Notes: generated by a model not told the origin, from the sequence alone. A stretch of DNA of 40,141 nt from Bradyrhizobium altum (GCF_020889705.1 NZ_JACMYP010000047.1:1-40141), one strand, 5' to 3'; shown: positions 9,341 to 19,431, counted from the stretch's first letter. Translations and numbers: made by a program.

Positions 9341-9416
9341 GCTATTTCAAAGCTCTAGCCGGATCGTCTTCCATTCCAGCGTAAGAGATGGTGACTATCC
9401 TTAGAATGGCTGGCGA

Positions 9417-9626
9417 TCAACCCTGTGGGGAGATGGTGGTCAACAAGTTCATCAGGCTTGCCAGCCCGGACGCGCCGATCTCTGTACGTTCCAAGATGAG
9501 TTTGGCGACCGCCGTTCGATTTTCAGGCGTTCGCATCGATGGCGGTAACGCTGTGATTGCACCATCAAAGAGGTTTCCCAAGATCGAGAGTTCTTCCGGA
9601 TCGAACACGCCGCTGTACTGTTTCAA
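9417..9626 (-). CDS. Small hypothetical protein, paralogue of the 3220-3594 product
   Basis: I place the start at TTG 9626 because AGGAG lies 8 nt upstream and homology with the paralogue begins there (KQYSGVFDPEELSILGNLFD). The product is 69 aa, soluble and helical. The shared pattern is PE-(D/E)-L-x-(V/I)-L-G-x-L-F-D, then ALP and RTP-x-N. Function unknown. Confidence 0.6.
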   Translation of the reverse strand: MKQYSGVFDPEELSILGNLFDGAITALPPSMRTPENRTAVAKLILERTEIGASGLASLMNLLTTISPQG

Positions 9627-10226
9627 CGTTCGGCTCCTTGTTTGCCATTGCGTCAAGGCGGCGCACGTCGTCAAGACGTTTGGCCGCCGTAGGGCCAAAA
9701 GAAGTCAGACCGGCGGCGCAGAGCGATGAAGACGCGGATCGCTTTAAGGTGATGCGACAAGGCAACACAGTTGCGCGGTGTTTTGCAAATTTCACGAGCG
9801 ATTCCGGTCATCTGCGTAATCTATCGGCGTGCCGGCTGTGCGTCATGTCGCGCCCGGCGAAGCGCATCGGCTGCGCGCATTAGGAGCACCTACTGGTTTT
9901 GAGAGTGGACGGCTAGCAGCTTCGAGCTCATCTTAGTTATGAGGCTGCTACGCAAGGCAGCCTCGGAACGTGAGGGCGTGGCTTGAGCGAGGCGTTGAGC
10001 ATGTGGTGCTTCGTCTCTGATGCGCGGCCATCAAAAAAACAGGCGGCTTGAGCCGCCGCCCGCACGTCGGGGATATCAATGTGCGAGTCTCGCGACAGCC
10101 TCATGATGGCCGCCGGGCAGTGAAACTGCGGGACGCTCATGAGCAAAGAATGAGTTTCAGGGGAAGTGGAATTGCGGCTGTCGAGACATGTAGCCGGATG
10201 CAAGCTTCGCCCATTTTGCAAGAGTC
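9627..10226. other. No recognisable gene; contains a terminator
   Basis: Apart from the hairpin terminator at 10033-10057 I find only short overlapping frames on both strands with no motif. Confidence 0.45.
10033..10057 (-). terminator. Rho-independent terminator (minus strand)
   Basis: On the minus strand GGCGGC-TCAA-GCCGCC (10057-10042) is followed by TG and seven T residues (10039-10033). It lies about 170 bp beyond the end of the nodD2-like pseudogene and would end that transcript. Confidence 0.7.
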
Positions 10227-11210
10227 TTACGACAGCCGGGAGGTAGCTCTCGCCAAGCGTCCTTCAGTATCCGCTTGTTCCGAAGCGCAGATCATGGAGC
10301 GCTCGTCTGGCGCAGATGTCATGCGGGGCGCCTCCTGCAATAATATCTCTCGCACCCAGATGCTTTCCGGATCGCTGTTGTGAAGGACGGGCCATAGGAC
10401 CGCTTCGATAAAGGTGGGGAACGGCTGCGCAAGCTCGGCAATCCGGAGGGGCACCGTCCTTTCGAAATGCTTAACGAGCCTTAATGGTATGGCCCCGATG
10501 CGTCTCGTGCCCACCCGCATCGGCGGGATCATGCCGTAGCTCTGCACGAGAACGTCGGTGCGTCGGTTGAGGCCGCGATCGGGCAAAAGCACTCCTCGAT
10601 GGGAGGGTTGCGCGCAACTCCGACCTTAACCGCGACGTGGCCCATTGACATATATCGATGTAAGCCGTCGCCGTAGCTGATCGTTCGTACCGCAGCCTAC
10701 ACACAAGCCTCTCCTCGAACAAGGCTGTACGCGGGTGCACGCTGGACATGAATAGTTCCGGGAGGATAACAAAATTAACCTCGCCGCGCCGGACTAGCTC
10801 ATCGTGCTCATCGGCGAGCGTCACCAGTTCGAAGCTGACGGCGGGTGCGTCGCGCGCGACACGCTCTACGACATGTCGGAAGAATACGACCGCTTTGGAG
10901 CCGGAAAGGCCGATCCTGAATCGCCGAGTCGATTGCGCGGGGTCGAACGCGTCTCGGGCGATAATGGAGAGTTGGATGTGCATCAGAGCCTCGCGAACGG
11001 GGGCGCCAGTCCCTCCGTGCGTGAGGTCGGGACAAGTTCCCGGCCTCTCATTGCAAACAGCTCATCACGGAAATAGGAGCGCAGCCGGACAACGGCTGTG
11101 CTCATGGCCGGCTGACTGAGGTTAATCTTGCGTGCTGCTGCGGTAAGGCTGCGCTCAGTCATTAGAAGCATCGAGGGCGACGAGATAGAGTCCATGCCCT
11201 AGAAACGCAT
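10227..11210 (-). pseudogene. nodD2: nodD-like LysR regulator, broken by a stop and frameshifts
   Basis: Fragments in three frames align with the whole of NodD. The helix-turn-helix region is seen as [20 protein letters not shown] and [17 protein letters not shown] (about 11165-11020). The effector domain begins [17 protein letters not shown] (10983 onward), with [20 protein letters not shown]. The C-terminus is seen as [20 protein letters not shown] and LQWPVLHNSDP-like AVLWPVLHNSDPESIWVREI (10530-10350). The expected start ATG (11210) is followed by TAG at codon 4, an extra base precedes the HTH, and further shifts occur near 11000 and 10700. An intact product would be a flavonoid-responsive activator binding nod boxes. 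It is second from nodA, hence the provisional nodD2. Confidence 0.85.
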
Positions 11211-11368
11211 GTCTTATTTATCCGACGCGATCGTCTTTACAGTTCGCACAATGAGTGGCAACGGTCCAGGGCCATTGGCAGACCAGCCAAAGTGACTATC
11301 GCGCCGTAGCCATGAGTTCGCTCGATGCGCCCATCGACGTCCGCCAGCCCAGCGTTAGGCTGGAGGCA

Positions 11369-11399
11369 AAACTCCAACCTGACGCAGTGTCAGATTCAA
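11369..11399 (-). promoter_or_regulatory. Possible MerR-type promoter, variant
   Basis: Minus strand: TTGAAT (11399-11394), a 19-nt spacer containing the imperfect palindrome CTGACACTGCGTCAG, and a weak -10 GAGTTT. The geometry matches the other MerR-type promoters but the dyad differs. It sits between the two nodD remnants, pointing at the broken downstream nodD. Confidence 0.35.
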
Positions 11400-11407
11400 G
11401 CGTTTAA

Positions 11408-11645
11408 TTTAATTGGCGGGGTCTCGCGAACTGGGCCTGCAAGCGCCTCCGCGCCGGGCGTCGGGACGAGCTCGCGACTGTCATCGTAAACAATTCATCG
11501 CGAAAGCAACTGCGCAGCCGCGCGACCGCGGCGCTCATGGCGGGCTGGCTCAGGTCAATTTTCGCGCCGTCGCTGTGAGGTTGCGTTCCGTCATCAGAGC
11601 ATCGAGCGCAACGAGAAGGACTAGATCAGGTCCCCTGAACCGCAT
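11408..11645 (-). pseudogene. nodD1: nodD, N-terminal fragment only
   Basis: From ATG 11645 the minus strand reads MRFRGPDLVLLVALDALMTE then RNLTATARK, a one-base deletion, LSQPAMSAAVARLRSCFRDE, a second small deletion, and ELVPTPGAEALAGPVRE. Homology stops near 11408. These are the DNA-binding domain and linker of NodD; about three-quarters of the gene is gone. It lies back-to-back with the nod box and nodA, the normal nodD1 position. The product cannot work as an activator. Confidence 0.85.
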
Positions 11646-11656
11646 GCTGTGAGTCT

Positions 11657-11704
11657 ATCCATTGTGTGGATGGGTTCTATAGAAACAATCGATTTTACCA
11701 AATT
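11657..11704 (+). promoter_or_regulatory. nod box of the nodYABCSUIJ operon
   Basis: The element starts ATCCATTGTGTGGATG, continues with TCTATAGAAACAATCGA and ends TTTTACCAAAT. It matches the rhizobial nod-box consensus along about 47 bp, including the AAACAATCGATTTTACCA core. NodD proteins bind it and activate transcription with flavonoids. It lies 12 bp from the nodD1 fragment start and about 690 bp before nodA. Confidence 0.92.
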
Positions 11705-11899
11705 GTGGAATGTTGGATAGCAAACATCAGTTTGGAAAATGAATTGGGCATACGACGATGGCTGCTGGTCCTACGCGGGCTCCGATAAAAACTCCTGAAC
11801 GTGCGAGGATCTGCCGAAACGGTGTGGGATGTGGGTATCGCTGCCCCACGCCAGTTGCGTCGCGTCCTCTCGATGCGACGAGCACGCGATGCGACGCTA

Positions 11900-12340
11900 G
11901 GCAGGTCCCGATAAACCTTCGTATGTCTGTTCCATCCCTTTTCATATTGCCGGTTTACCCGCGTACACTTGAGGGTGTGCTCGGCCTCACCTTACTGTCG
12001 CGGCCAAGCGGCGTGCTCAGATTGCGGATGCTAAATATTCGGCGGCTCGCCAAAAGGCGAGCCTGTCCATCGCAACTCAAGGCGTGTCGAAGATGCATAG
12101 CACCGAAGTTGATCGGTGCCAGTCGGGTGCGCCCTTGATGAGCTCTCACGCATCGATGGCGAGCCCTCCGATGCGGCAGCGCCGATCGTGATCTTGGACG
12201 AGGCGGAGCCTCTCCATGGTGCAGATAGGCGCTTGGGAATCCATTCCGAGTCGGTCTGCTCTCGCGCGGTCTGCGAGGAAAGCCGAGCGCGGATGCCGCA
12301 TGCCAGCGCATTTCAGATTGATCACCGGTTCGGCAAATAG
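11900..12340 (+). pseudogene. Probable nodY/nodK-like first gene of the nod operon, frameshifted
   Basis: Bradyrhizobium nod operons carry a nodY (or nodK) gene between nod box and nodA. Here the interval has coding-like stretches in two frames: LTVAAKRRAQIADAKYSAAR ... SLSIATQGVSKMHSTEVDRC (about 11975-12130) and then GEPSDAAAPIVILDEAEPLH ... ARMPHASAFQIDHRFGK ending with TAG at 12338-12340. A frameshift near 12130 separates them and I could not place an N-terminus. Assignment rests on position and length; I did not align it to NodY or NodK. A hairpin (GGCTCGCC-AAAA-GGCGAGCC, 12044-12063) lies inside it. Confidence 0.45.
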
Positions 12341-12397
12341 CGAGTTGCTTACGTGACCATCTCCGCTCTCACCCCCACTTGCGCAGGGAAGTCCGCC

Positions 12398-13021
12398 ATG
12401 AACATTGCGTCTGCGGAAGGGCCCTCCGCGCGCACTCAAGTCCAGTGGAGCCTTCGCTGGGAAAACGAGCTGCAGCTCGCCGATCATGCCGACCTTGCCG
12501 ACTTCTTCCGTAAGAGCTACGGGCCGACCGGCGCGCTCAATGCACAGCCATTCGAAGATAATCGAAGTTGGCCCGGTGCAAGGCCTGAAGTCCGCATAAT
12601 CGGTGACGACGCGCGCGGTGTCGCTGCTCTGATCGGTCCACTACGCCGCTTGATCAAGATTGGTGGTATCGATCTTCTCGTGGCCGAACTGGGACTCTAT
12701 GCCGTGCGTCCGGATCTCGAGGGGCTTGGAATCAGCCACTCAATGCGCGTGATGTACCCTGCGCTGCAGGAGCTTGGGATGCCGTTCGGTTTTGGTGCGG
12801 TCCGGCCCGCCCTTGAGAAACATCTTACCAGACTGGTCGGAAGGCAGGGGTTGGCGACCCTCATGTCTGGCGTTCGGGTCCGCTCCACCCAGCCAGATGT
12901 CTACCCTAATTTGTCGCCGATCCGTATCGAAGACGAGCTCGTGGTGGTGTTCCCGCTTGGACGCCCAATAGGCGAGTGGCCAGCCGGGACGATTATCGAT
13001 CGGAACGGGCCCGAGCTGTGA
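12398..13021 (+). CDS. nodA: NodA, N-acyltransferase of Nod-factor synthesis
   Basis: NodA attaches the fatty acyl chain to the free amino group of the chitin-oligomer backbone. The 207-aa product contains the conserved stretches [55 protein letters not shown] and [15 protein letters not shown] chose ATG 12398 ([13 protein letters not shown]), preceded by AGGGA 10 nt upstream, rather than an upstream in-frame codon. The stop overlaps the nodB start by 4 nt (GTGA), indicating translational coupling. Transcription is expected from the nod box at 11657. Confidence 0.95.
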   Translation: MNIASAEGPSARTQVQWSLRWENELQLADHADLADFFRKSYGPTGALNAQPFEDNRSWPGARPEVRIIGDDARGVAALIGPLRRLIKIGGIDLLVAELGLYAVRPDLEGLGISHSMRVMYPALQELGMPFGFGAVRPALEKHLTRLVGRQGLATLMSGVRVRSTQPDVYPNLSPIRIEDELVVVFPLGRPIGEWPAGTIIDRNGPEL

Positions 13022-13677
13022 ACGAACTCATTCCCTTATCTGCGGTGCGGCGCGACTACGGTGACGTCAGCGGAGGTCGCTCGGTGTACTTGACCTTCGA
13101 TGACGGGCCCAATCCATTCTGCACGCCGGATGTTCTTGATGTGCTGACGCATCATCGGGTGCCCGCGACGTTCTTCGTTATCGGCACGTACGCGGCCGAC
13201 CAACCTGAACTCATTCGACGAATGATCGCCGAAGGGCACGAGGTTGCAAACCACACGATGACGCATCCGGATCTGTCCAGATGCGAACCAGCGGAGGTAC
13301 ACGATGAGGTGCTAACGGCGAGCAGGGCGATCCGTTTGGCATGCCCGCAGGCGTTGCCCAGGCACATGCGGGCACCCTACGGCATATGGACACAAGACGT
13401 GCTTGCTACGTCAGCCAAGGCTGGCCTGGCAGCTGTGCACTGGTCGGTCGATCCGAGAGATTGGTCGCGCCCTGGGGTTGATTGCATCGTGAATTCAGTG
13501 CTGGCGGCTGTTCGCCCGGGGGCAATTGTGCTCCTGCACGACGGATATCCCCCCGGCGAGGAGAGATCGTGCACGGATGCCACTTCGCGTGATCAGACGA
13601 CGAGGGCGCTGTCATATCTGATTCCCGCACTCCAACGGCGCGGGTTCGAAATCCATCCGCTTCCTCAACTTCATTGA
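13018..13677 (+). CDS. nodB: NodB, chitooligosaccharide deacetylase
   Basis: NodB removes the acetyl group from the non-reducing GlcNAc of the chitin oligomer, creating the amine acylated by NodA. The 219-aa product has the polysaccharide-deacetylase motifs: TFDDGPN (D28, D29), the zinc pair H79 and H83 in NHTMTH, RAPYG (118-122) and the late IVLLHDG. The GTG start overlaps the nodA stop. The frame is intact and of family length. Confidence 0.96.
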   Translation: MNELIPLSAVRRDYGDVSGGRSVYLTFDDGPNPFCTPDVLDVLTHHRVPATFFVIGTYAADQPELIRRMIAEGHEVANHTMTHPDLSRCEPAEVHDEVLTASRAIRLACPQALPRHMRAPYGIWTQDVLATSAKAGLAAVHWSVDPRDWSRPGVDCIVNSVLAAVRPGAIVLLHDGYPPGEERSCTDATSRDQTTRALSYLIPALQRRGFEIHPLPQLH

Positions 13678-13693
13678 ACAAAACTGGCACCTC

Positions 13694-15070
13694 ATGGACC
13701 TGCTCGCTACAACCAGTGCTGTCGTCGTTTCGTCTTATGCGCTGCTCTCGACCGTCTACAAGTGCGCGCAAGCGCTTTACGCTCAGCCGGCCAATCCCTT
13801 ACCGCTGCGGGGCGATTTCGGACAAGCCGAGGTGGCTCTGCCCAGCGTAGATGTCATCGTGCCGTGTTTCAACGAGGACCCAAACACACTCTCTGAATGT
13901 CTCGCGTCGATTGCAAACCAGGACTACGCTGGAAAACTGCAAGTTCACGTGGTCGATGACGGATCCGCAAAACGCGACCTTGTAGATCCGGTACACACAA
14001 TCTATGCGAACGATCCGAGGTTTCGCATCATTTTGCTGGCCAAGAACGTCGGAAAGCGCAAGGCGCAGATTGCTGCGATACGTGGCTCTTCCGGCGATCT
14101 GGTCCTCAACGTCGACTCGGATACGATACTTGCCGCTGACGTAGTCACGAAGCTTGTGTTGAAGATGCAAAACCCTGACATCGGCGCGGTCATGGGGCAG
14201 TTGATAGCCAGCAATCGCAACGAAACCTGGCTGACCAAGCTGATCGATATGGAATATTGGCTGGCTTGCAACGAGGAGCGCGCGGCACAGGCTCGTTTCG
14301 GTGCGGTGATGTGCTGCTGTGGGCCATGTGCCATGTATCGTCGCTCTGCGCTCGCCTTGCTGCTTGATCAATACGAAACGCAATTCTTCCGTGGAAAGCC
14401 AAGTGATTTCGGTGAGGATCGTCATCTAACGATCCTCATGCTCAAGGCGGGGTTTCGAACCGAGTATGTCCCCGATGCAATCGCGGCAACAGTGGTGCCT
14501 GACAGCCTTGGGCCATATCTTCGGCAGCAACTTCGCTGGGCCCGCAGTACCTTTCGGGACACGTTTCTTGCGTTGCGCCTCCTGCCAGGGCTCGATGGTT
14601 ATCTCACGCTAGACGTTGTCGGGCAAAATCTCGGCCCCCTGCTTCTCGCCTTGTCATCACTGGCTGGGCTCGCACAGTTCGTCATCGGCGGGTCGGTGGC
14701 CTGGTGGACGGTGCTGACGATTGCAGCAATGACGATGGTCCGGTGCAGTGTGGCAGCGTTCCGTGCTCGCGATATGCGGTTTCTCGCCTTCTCGCTCCAA
14801 ACGCCCATCAACATCTTTCTCTTGCTGCCGTTGAAAGCCTATGCGCTTTGTACATTGAGCAACAGCGATTGGTTGTCGCGCAAAGTCATCAGCGCGACAG
14901 CCGAAGAAGAAAAGAAGGCCGTCATCCCGCTCGCGACCAGCGGAATAAGCTCTGCAACAAGTGGGGTGAGTTCTGGCGCAATTCCTAAGCCGGGGCTTTT
15001 GGACCGCCCATCGAGCGTGGCCGCGACGAAGAGTGTTTGCGGTCGCGATCGATCGAGCGCCTACAAATAG
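13694..15070 (+). CDS. nodC: NodC, chitin-oligomer synthase (GT2)
   Basis: NodC polymerises UDP-GlcNAc into the Nod-factor backbone at the inner membrane. The 458-aa protein has an N-terminal membrane segment (about 5-22), PSVDVIVPCFNED (50-62), the nucleotide-binding DDG (88-90), the DSD metal motif (141-143), GEDRH (240-244) and the processive QQLRW motif (278-282), then C-terminal hydrophobic segments (about 308-345 and 365-385). All GT2 hallmark residues are present. The tail after about 410 is Ser/Ala/Thr-rich. The gene follows nodB by 16 nt. Confidence 0.96.
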   Translation: MDLLATTSAVVVSSYALLSTVYKCAQALYAQPANPLPLRGDFGQAEVALPSVDVIVPCFNEDPNTLSECLASIANQDYAGKLQVHVVDDGSAKRDLVDPVHTIYANDPRFRIILLAKNVGKRKAQIAAIRGSSGDLVLNVDSDTILAADVVTKLVLKMQNPDIGAVMGQLIASNRNETWLTKLIDMEYWLACNEERAAQARFGAVMCCCGPCAMYRRSALALLLDQYETQFFRGKPSDFGEDRHLTILMLKAGFRTEYVPDAIAATVVPDSLGPYLRQQLRWARSTFRDTFLALRLLPGLDGYLTLDVVGQNLGPLLLALSSLAGLAQFVIGGSVAWWTVLTIAAMTMVRCSVAAFRARDMRFLAFSLQTPINIFLLLPLKAYALCTLSNSDWLSRKVISATAEEEKKAVIPLATSGISSATSGVSSGAIPKPGLLDRPSSVAATKSVCGRDRSSAYK

Positions 15071-15082
15071 GCTAAATGCCTC

Positions 15083-15712
15083 GTGACACCGGACAACAAC
15101 TACCAGCTATTGGAACGCGGGTTGGCTGTCGACGATCCATGGCGCCCCGACAGCAATTCGTTCGAGCAGGAGCGTTACGCGCAAATGCTCCGGATCTCGC
15201 GTTGCAACGGGGATGTTGCGCATGCTCTCGAAGTCGGATTTGCTGCCGACGCATTCACCGAGATGCTGGCGCCCCATTGCCAACGGATCACCGTGGTCGA
15301 TGTCATGCCACAGGCGATTGAGCGAGCGCGCCAACGAACCAAGAGGTGGTCACATATCGCGTGGATAACCTGTGACATCAAACGGTTCTCAACCGCCGAG
15401 CAGTTCGATCTGATCGTCGTGGCCGAGGTGCTTTACTACCTCAAGAACATTGCCGAGATGCACGCGGCTATCCGCAACCTGGTGAGTATGCTTGCCCCAA
15501 ATGGGGCTCTGGTTTTCGGGTCCGCGCGTGATGCCACGTATCAACGCTGGGGTCACGCTGCTGGTGCTGAGACGGTGATTGCTCTCTTCAACGAGAGTCT
15601 ATCAGAGGTCGAGCGTCTGCATTGCCAGACCGAATCGGTCAACGAAGACTGCTTGCTCGTCCTGTTCCGGAAGCCGAGTCACTCGTCAGAACAATCAAAT
15701 GTCGGTCATTAG
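15083..15712 (+). CDS. nodS: NodS, SAM-dependent N-methyltransferase, altered SAM motif
   Basis: NodS methylates the amino group of the deacetylated chitin oligomer. The 209-aa product fits the family: DDPWRPDSNSFEQERYAQML, then a Rossmann-type methyltransferase core (ITVVDVMPQAIERARQRTKR, FDLIVVAEVLYYLKNIAEMH, LAPNGALVFGSARDATY). Motif I reads EVGFAADAF (50-58). From memory the family has a second glycine where D56 is. This residue contacts SAM, so activity may be reduced. The start is GTG 15083, 12 nt after nodC. Confidence 0.92.
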   Translation: MTPDNNYQLLERGLAVDDPWRPDSNSFEQERYAQMLRISRCNGDVAHALEVGFAADAFTEMLAPHCQRITVVDVMPQAIERARQRTKRWSHIAWITCDIKRFSTAEQFDLIVVAEVLYYLKNIAEMHAAIRNLVSMLAPNGALVFGSARDATYQRWGHAAGAETVIALFNESLSEVERLHCQTESVNEDCLLVLFRKPSHSSEQSNVGH

Positions 15713-15725
15713 GCCAGGGGGGCGT

Positions 15726-17435
15726 ATGCGCATCTGCGGCATCAAGTTAACACATGACGGGGCAATTGCTGTCGTCGAGGACGGGCGGCTTGTGTTTTGC
15801 ACCGAGCAAGAGAAGCGCGGCAACAATCCATGCTATCAATCCGTCGACAATCTCGATGCAGTCGTGCTCGCCTTGGCGGAGCATGGCCTGCATCCGCGAG
15901 ATATTGATCAGTTCGTCATTGACGGCTGGGATGGGGAGATTGAGTCGCAGTTCCAGGTTCTCAGTGGGGCTGTGCCGATCGCGCTGAAAGGGGCGCCCTA
16001 TGTCGAGCGCCATGCTGAGGGCCTTCTTGATTTCGTCGACGGCTTTGGCCTGATCCTCGGCGGCAAGGTGTTTCCCTATAAGAGTTACCCGCACGTCACG
16101 GGCCACGTCGCGTCAGCATATAGCACCAGCCCCTTTGCCAGTGTCGGAAAACCGGCGTTCTGTCTGGTATGGGGCGGCTGCATCTTTCCACGTCTTTACT
16201 ATGTTGAACCTCGGGGGGCGCGGCTCATTGGATGCCTGTTTCCGATGATCGGTCACGCCTATGCAGCCGCCGGCCTTCACTTCGGGCCTTACAGGCAGCC
16301 GAATCGCTCCAGTTGGGACTTAGGCATCGCCGGCAAGCTGATGGCTTACATCGCGCTTGGCTCTGTCGACGAAAGCATCGTGGCAGTGTTTCAGGAGCTC
16401 TACGAAAAGCGCTTCGCGGCCGACACGGAGCAGGCTCGTCGCTACCGCGCGGACATCAACAATGAGGAAGCGTCGCTTGCAGCTATGCACGACTTTTTCG
16501 AAGCAAGCGCACTGCGCCTGAAGGCCAAGCGAGCGGAGGACGTCCTTGCGTCGTTTCATGTGTTCCTGGAACGGCTTCTTGTCAGAGAAATTGCGATGGT
16601 TCTGCTGCGGCACTCGTCGTTGCCGGGAGCGCGAAATCTATGTGTAGCCGGTGGTTGCGGTCTCAATATCAAATGGAACAGTGCGCTTCGCTCGACGGGA
16701 TTGTTCGATGATGTCTGGGTGCCGCCATTCCCGAATGACAGCGGCTCGGCAATCGGCGCTGCTTGCAGTGCGATGGCGACGCAAAATGGGTTCGGGCCAT
16801 TGGAATGGTCAGTCTACAGTGGTCCGGCCCTGCACGCTGGTGAGGTTCCGTCGGACTGGGGGGTGGCGCCGTGCAGTCTGCGTGAACTTGCGGTCATTCT
16901 CGCCGACAACAAGCCGGTAATCTTCCTTTCCGGGCGCGCCGAGCTTGGGCCGCGGGCGTTGGGCGGTAGAAGCATTCTTGCAGCCCCGACCTCCCCGGCA
17001 ATGAAGGATCATCTCAACGAGATTAAGCGTCGCGAGCACTTCCGACCGGTGGCGCCGATTTGCCTTGAGGATCGCGCGCCAGACATCTTCAGCCCAGGTA
17101 CGCCAGATCCTTACATGCTGTTCGATCACCAGACTCGAGCGGAATGGCGCGACAAGGTCCCCGCTGTCGTCCATCTGGACGGCTCTGCGCGGTTGCAGAC
17201 AATCTCCCGCAACTCTCCGCACAAAATCGCCGAGCTCCTCGTCCAATTTGAGCAACTCACGGGCATTCCGCTGCTCTGCAATACGAGCGCCAACCTCCAC
17301 GGACGTGGATTCTTCCCGGATGCTGCTGCGGCCTGCCAATGGGGACGTGTTGAGCATGTGTGGTGCGAGGGCTTGCTCTGGACAAAAGCGGCCGTAAGGA
17401 AGCCAACGCCGGCTGAACGACTTCTGTCGGCCTAA
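15726..17435 (+). CDS. nodU: NodU, Nod-factor 6-O-carbamoyltransferase
   Basis: NodU transfers a carbamoyl group from carbamoyl phosphate to the non-reducing end of the Nod factor. The 569-aa protein has the N-terminal Kae1-like domain ([13 protein letters not shown]; metal-binding H123 and H127 in [16 protein letters not shown] near 335) and the C-terminal YrdC-like domain ([40 protein letters not shown]). I remember VWDGG at residues 148-152 in this family; here it reads VWGGC, so a metal or phosphate ligand may be missing. The ATG at 15726 follows a purine-rich AGGGGGG. The gap to nodS is 13 nt. Confidence 0.93.
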   Translation: MRICGIKLTHDGAIAVVEDGRLVFCTEQEKRGNNPCYQSVDNLDAVVLALAEHGLHPRDIDQFVIDGWDGEIESQFQVLSGAVPIALKGAPYVERHAEGLLDFVDGFGLILGGKVFPYKSYPHVTGHVASAYSTSPFASVGKPAFCLVWGGCIFPRLYYVEPRGARLIGCLFPMIGHAYAAAGLHFGPYRQPNRSSWDLGIAGKLMAYIALGSVDESIVAVFQELYEKRFAADTEQARRYRADINNEEASLAAMHDFFEASALRLKAKRAEDVLASFHVFLERLLVREIAMVLLRHSSLPGARNLCVAGGCGLNIKWNSALRSTGLFDDVWVPPFPNDSGSAIGAACSAMATQNGFGPLEWSVYSGPALHAGEVPSDWGVAPCSLRELAVILADNKPVIFLSGRAELGPRALGGRSILAAPTSPAMKDHLNEIKRREHFRPVAPICLEDRAPDIFSPGTPDPYMLFDHQTRAEWRDKVPAVVHLDGSARLQTISRNSPHKIAELLVQFEQLTGIPLLCNTSANLHGRGFFPDAAAACQWGRVEHVWCEGLLWTKAAVRKPTPAERLLSA

Positions 17436-17436
17436 G

Positions 17437-18357
17437 ATGAACATGTCCACCGCAGCAATCGACCTTGCCGGCGTAAGCAAGTCATTTGGCGACAAGATCA
17501 TCGTCAATGAGCTGTCGTTCTCGGTTGCGCGCGGAGAATGCTTCGGCCTGCTCGGGCCGAATGGCGCCGGCAAGAGCACGATTGCGCGTATGCTCCTCGG
17601 GATGATGTCGCCCGACGAAGGCAAGATTACAGTCCTCAATGAGCCTGTGCCTGCACGCGCTCGTGTAGCACGTGTGCGCATTGGCGTGGTACCGCAGTTC
17701 GATAACCTTGAACTCGAGTTCACCGTACGAGAGAACCTGCGGGTTTTTGGCCGCTACTTCGGCATGAGCGCTCGCAAGATCGAGGCGGTCGTACCCTCGT
17801 TGCTGGAGTTTGCGCGTCTCGAAAGCAAGGCGGACGTGCGCGTCGCCGCGCTGTCGGGCGGCATGAAACGGCGGTTGACGCTTGCGCGTGCCCTGATCAA
17901 TGACCCGCATCTGCTCGTCATGGACGAGCCCACGACTGGCCTTGATCCGCACGCACGCCACTTGATTTGGGAACGCCTGCGAGTTCTGCTTTCGCGCGGC
18001 AAGACGATCCTCTTGACCACTCACTTCATGGAAGAGGCCGAACGCCTGTGTGATCGGCTGTGCGTGCTCGAGAGTGGACGCAAGATCGCCGAAGGCAAGC
18101 CGGACGCGTTAATCGACGAGCATATCGGATGCAACGTGATCGAGATCTATGGCGGTGATCCACATGAGCTCACTGAGCTGGTCAGGCCTTACGCGCGGCA
18201 CATCGAAGTGAGTGGAGAGACGTTGTTCTGTTATGCGCAATATCCGGAGCAGGTACGTGTGCAACTGCGCGGGCGAGCGGGCCTTCGCATTCTGCAGAGG
18301 CCGCCGAATCTCGAAGACGTGTTTTTGCGGCTGACTGGGCGCGAGATGGAGAAATGA
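17437..18357 (+). CDS. nodI: NodI, ATP-binding subunit of the Nod-factor exporter
   Basis: NodI powers export of lipo-chitooligosaccharides with NodJ. The 306-aa protein contains Walker [10 protein letters not shown] (40-48), the Q-loop VPQFDN (about 87), the ABC signature LSGGMKRR (about 143), Walker [14 protein letters not shown] (about 162) and the H-loop TTHFMEEAE. The start is 1 nt after the nodU stop, so the two are coupled. All nucleotide-binding motifs are intact. Confidence 0.95.
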   Translation: MNMSTAAIDLAGVSKSFGDKIIVNELSFSVARGECFGLLGPNGAGKSTIARMLLGMMSPDEGKITVLNEPVPARARVARVRIGVVPQFDNLELEFTVRENLRVFGRYFGMSARKIEAVVPSLLEFARLESKADVRVAALSGGMKRRLTLARALINDPHLLVMDEPTTGLDPHARHLIWERLRVLLSRGKTILLTTHFMEEAERLCDRLCVLESGRKIAEGKPDALIDEHIGCNVIEIYGGDPHELTELVRPYARHIEVSGETLFCYAQYPEQVRVQLRGRAGLRILQRPPNLEDVFLRLTGREMEK

Positions 18358-18360
18358 AAG

Positions 18361-19152
18361 ATGGGTGAAAGTTATGCCGCGCTGATGCCCACTAACGCGT
18401 CCAACTGGATCGCGGTATGGCGTCGAAACTTCCTGGCTTGGAGGAAGGTCGCACTCGCATCGGTTCTCGGCAACCTCGCAGATCCCATAACCAACCTGTT
18501 TGGCCTTGGCTTTGGCCTCGGACTAATCGTGGGCCGCGTTGAGGGGACCTCGTACATCGCGTTTTTGGCAGCGGGCATGGTCGCGATCAGCGCCATGACG
18601 TCCGCGACCTTTGAAACCCTGTATGCAACCTTTGCTCGGATGGACGCCAAGCGCACCTGGGAAGCAATCCTGTCCACACAACTCACGCTTGGCGATGTCG
18701 TTCTGGGCGAATTGGTGTGGGCGGCCAGTAAGTCCGTTCTGGCCGGAACAGCAATCGGGATTGTCGCTGCGACGCTGGGTTATGCGTCCTGGCCGTCCAT
18801 TTTGTATGCGATGCCGACAGTCGCCCTAACCGGCCTTGTCTTCGCAAGTCTGGCAATGGTCGTCATATCTCTTGCGCCAAGCTACGACTATTTCGTGTTT
18901 TACCAGACGCTCATCCTGACGCCCATGGTGTTTTTGTGTGGTGCTGTCTTTCCGATGAGCCAATTGCCGAGCTCATTTCAGCACGTCGCCGGCCTGTTGC
19001 CACTGGCGCATTCGGTCGACCTGATTCGCCCGGCGATGCTGGAGCACGCGACCAGCGGCGGCGCTGCCCTCCATGTCGGTGCGCTTTGCGTCTACGCGGT
19101 AGTGCCCTTCTTCGTGTCGACGGCATTGTTTCGGCGCCGACTGCTGCGTTGA
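18361..19152 (+). CDS. nodJ: NodJ, ABC-2 membrane subunit of the Nod-factor exporter
   Basis: The 263-aa protein is an ABC-2 type permease with about six transmembrane segments (for example [37 protein letters not shown] and [20 protein letters not shown]). The typical tail [14 protein letters not shown] is followed by a last helix. It lies 3 nt behind nodI and completes the exporter. It is the last intact gene of the nod operon here; nolM, nolN and nolO, which follow in B. diazoefficiens, are absent. Confidence 0.95.
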   Translation: MGESYAALMPTNASNWIAVWRRNFLAWRKVALASVLGNLADPITNLFGLGFGLGLIVGRVEGTSYIAFLAAGMVAISAMTSATFETLYATFARMDAKRTWEAILSTQLTLGDVVLGELVWAASKSVLAGTAIGIVAATLGYASWPSILYAMPTVALTGLVFASLAMVVISLAPSYDYFVFYQTLILTPMVFLCGAVFPMSQLPSSFQHVAGLLPLAHSVDLIRPAMLEHATSGGAALHVGALCVYAVVPFFVSTALFRRRLLR

Positions 19153-19431
19153 CGAAATTCACAATGCTCTGTGCCCTGGGTCAACGCGGCGTCAACTGCC
19201 ACAGGAGTAGCTGCAATAGCTTTAGAAGGACGCAATCAAGCCAGGTGTACGCCGCCGGTTCGGTCGTTCGGCACGGAACGGTCATCCATGCCTCTATGTC
19301 CGGGAGGCCAGGCCATCCGAGGTGGAGTAGGGCAAAAGGGCATCCGGCTGAAATCGGGTATACCGACGCACCAATTCGGAATGGAAGAAAAGAGGTAAAG
19401 CCTTGAGAGAACCCACTACGCGGATAGCGCT

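Noticed and set aside
12044..12063. Perfect 8-bp hairpin GGCTCGCC-AAAA-GGCGAGCC as a terminator
   Set aside because: No T tract follows, and it lies inside a stretch that reads as coding remnant of the nodY/nodK-like gene.
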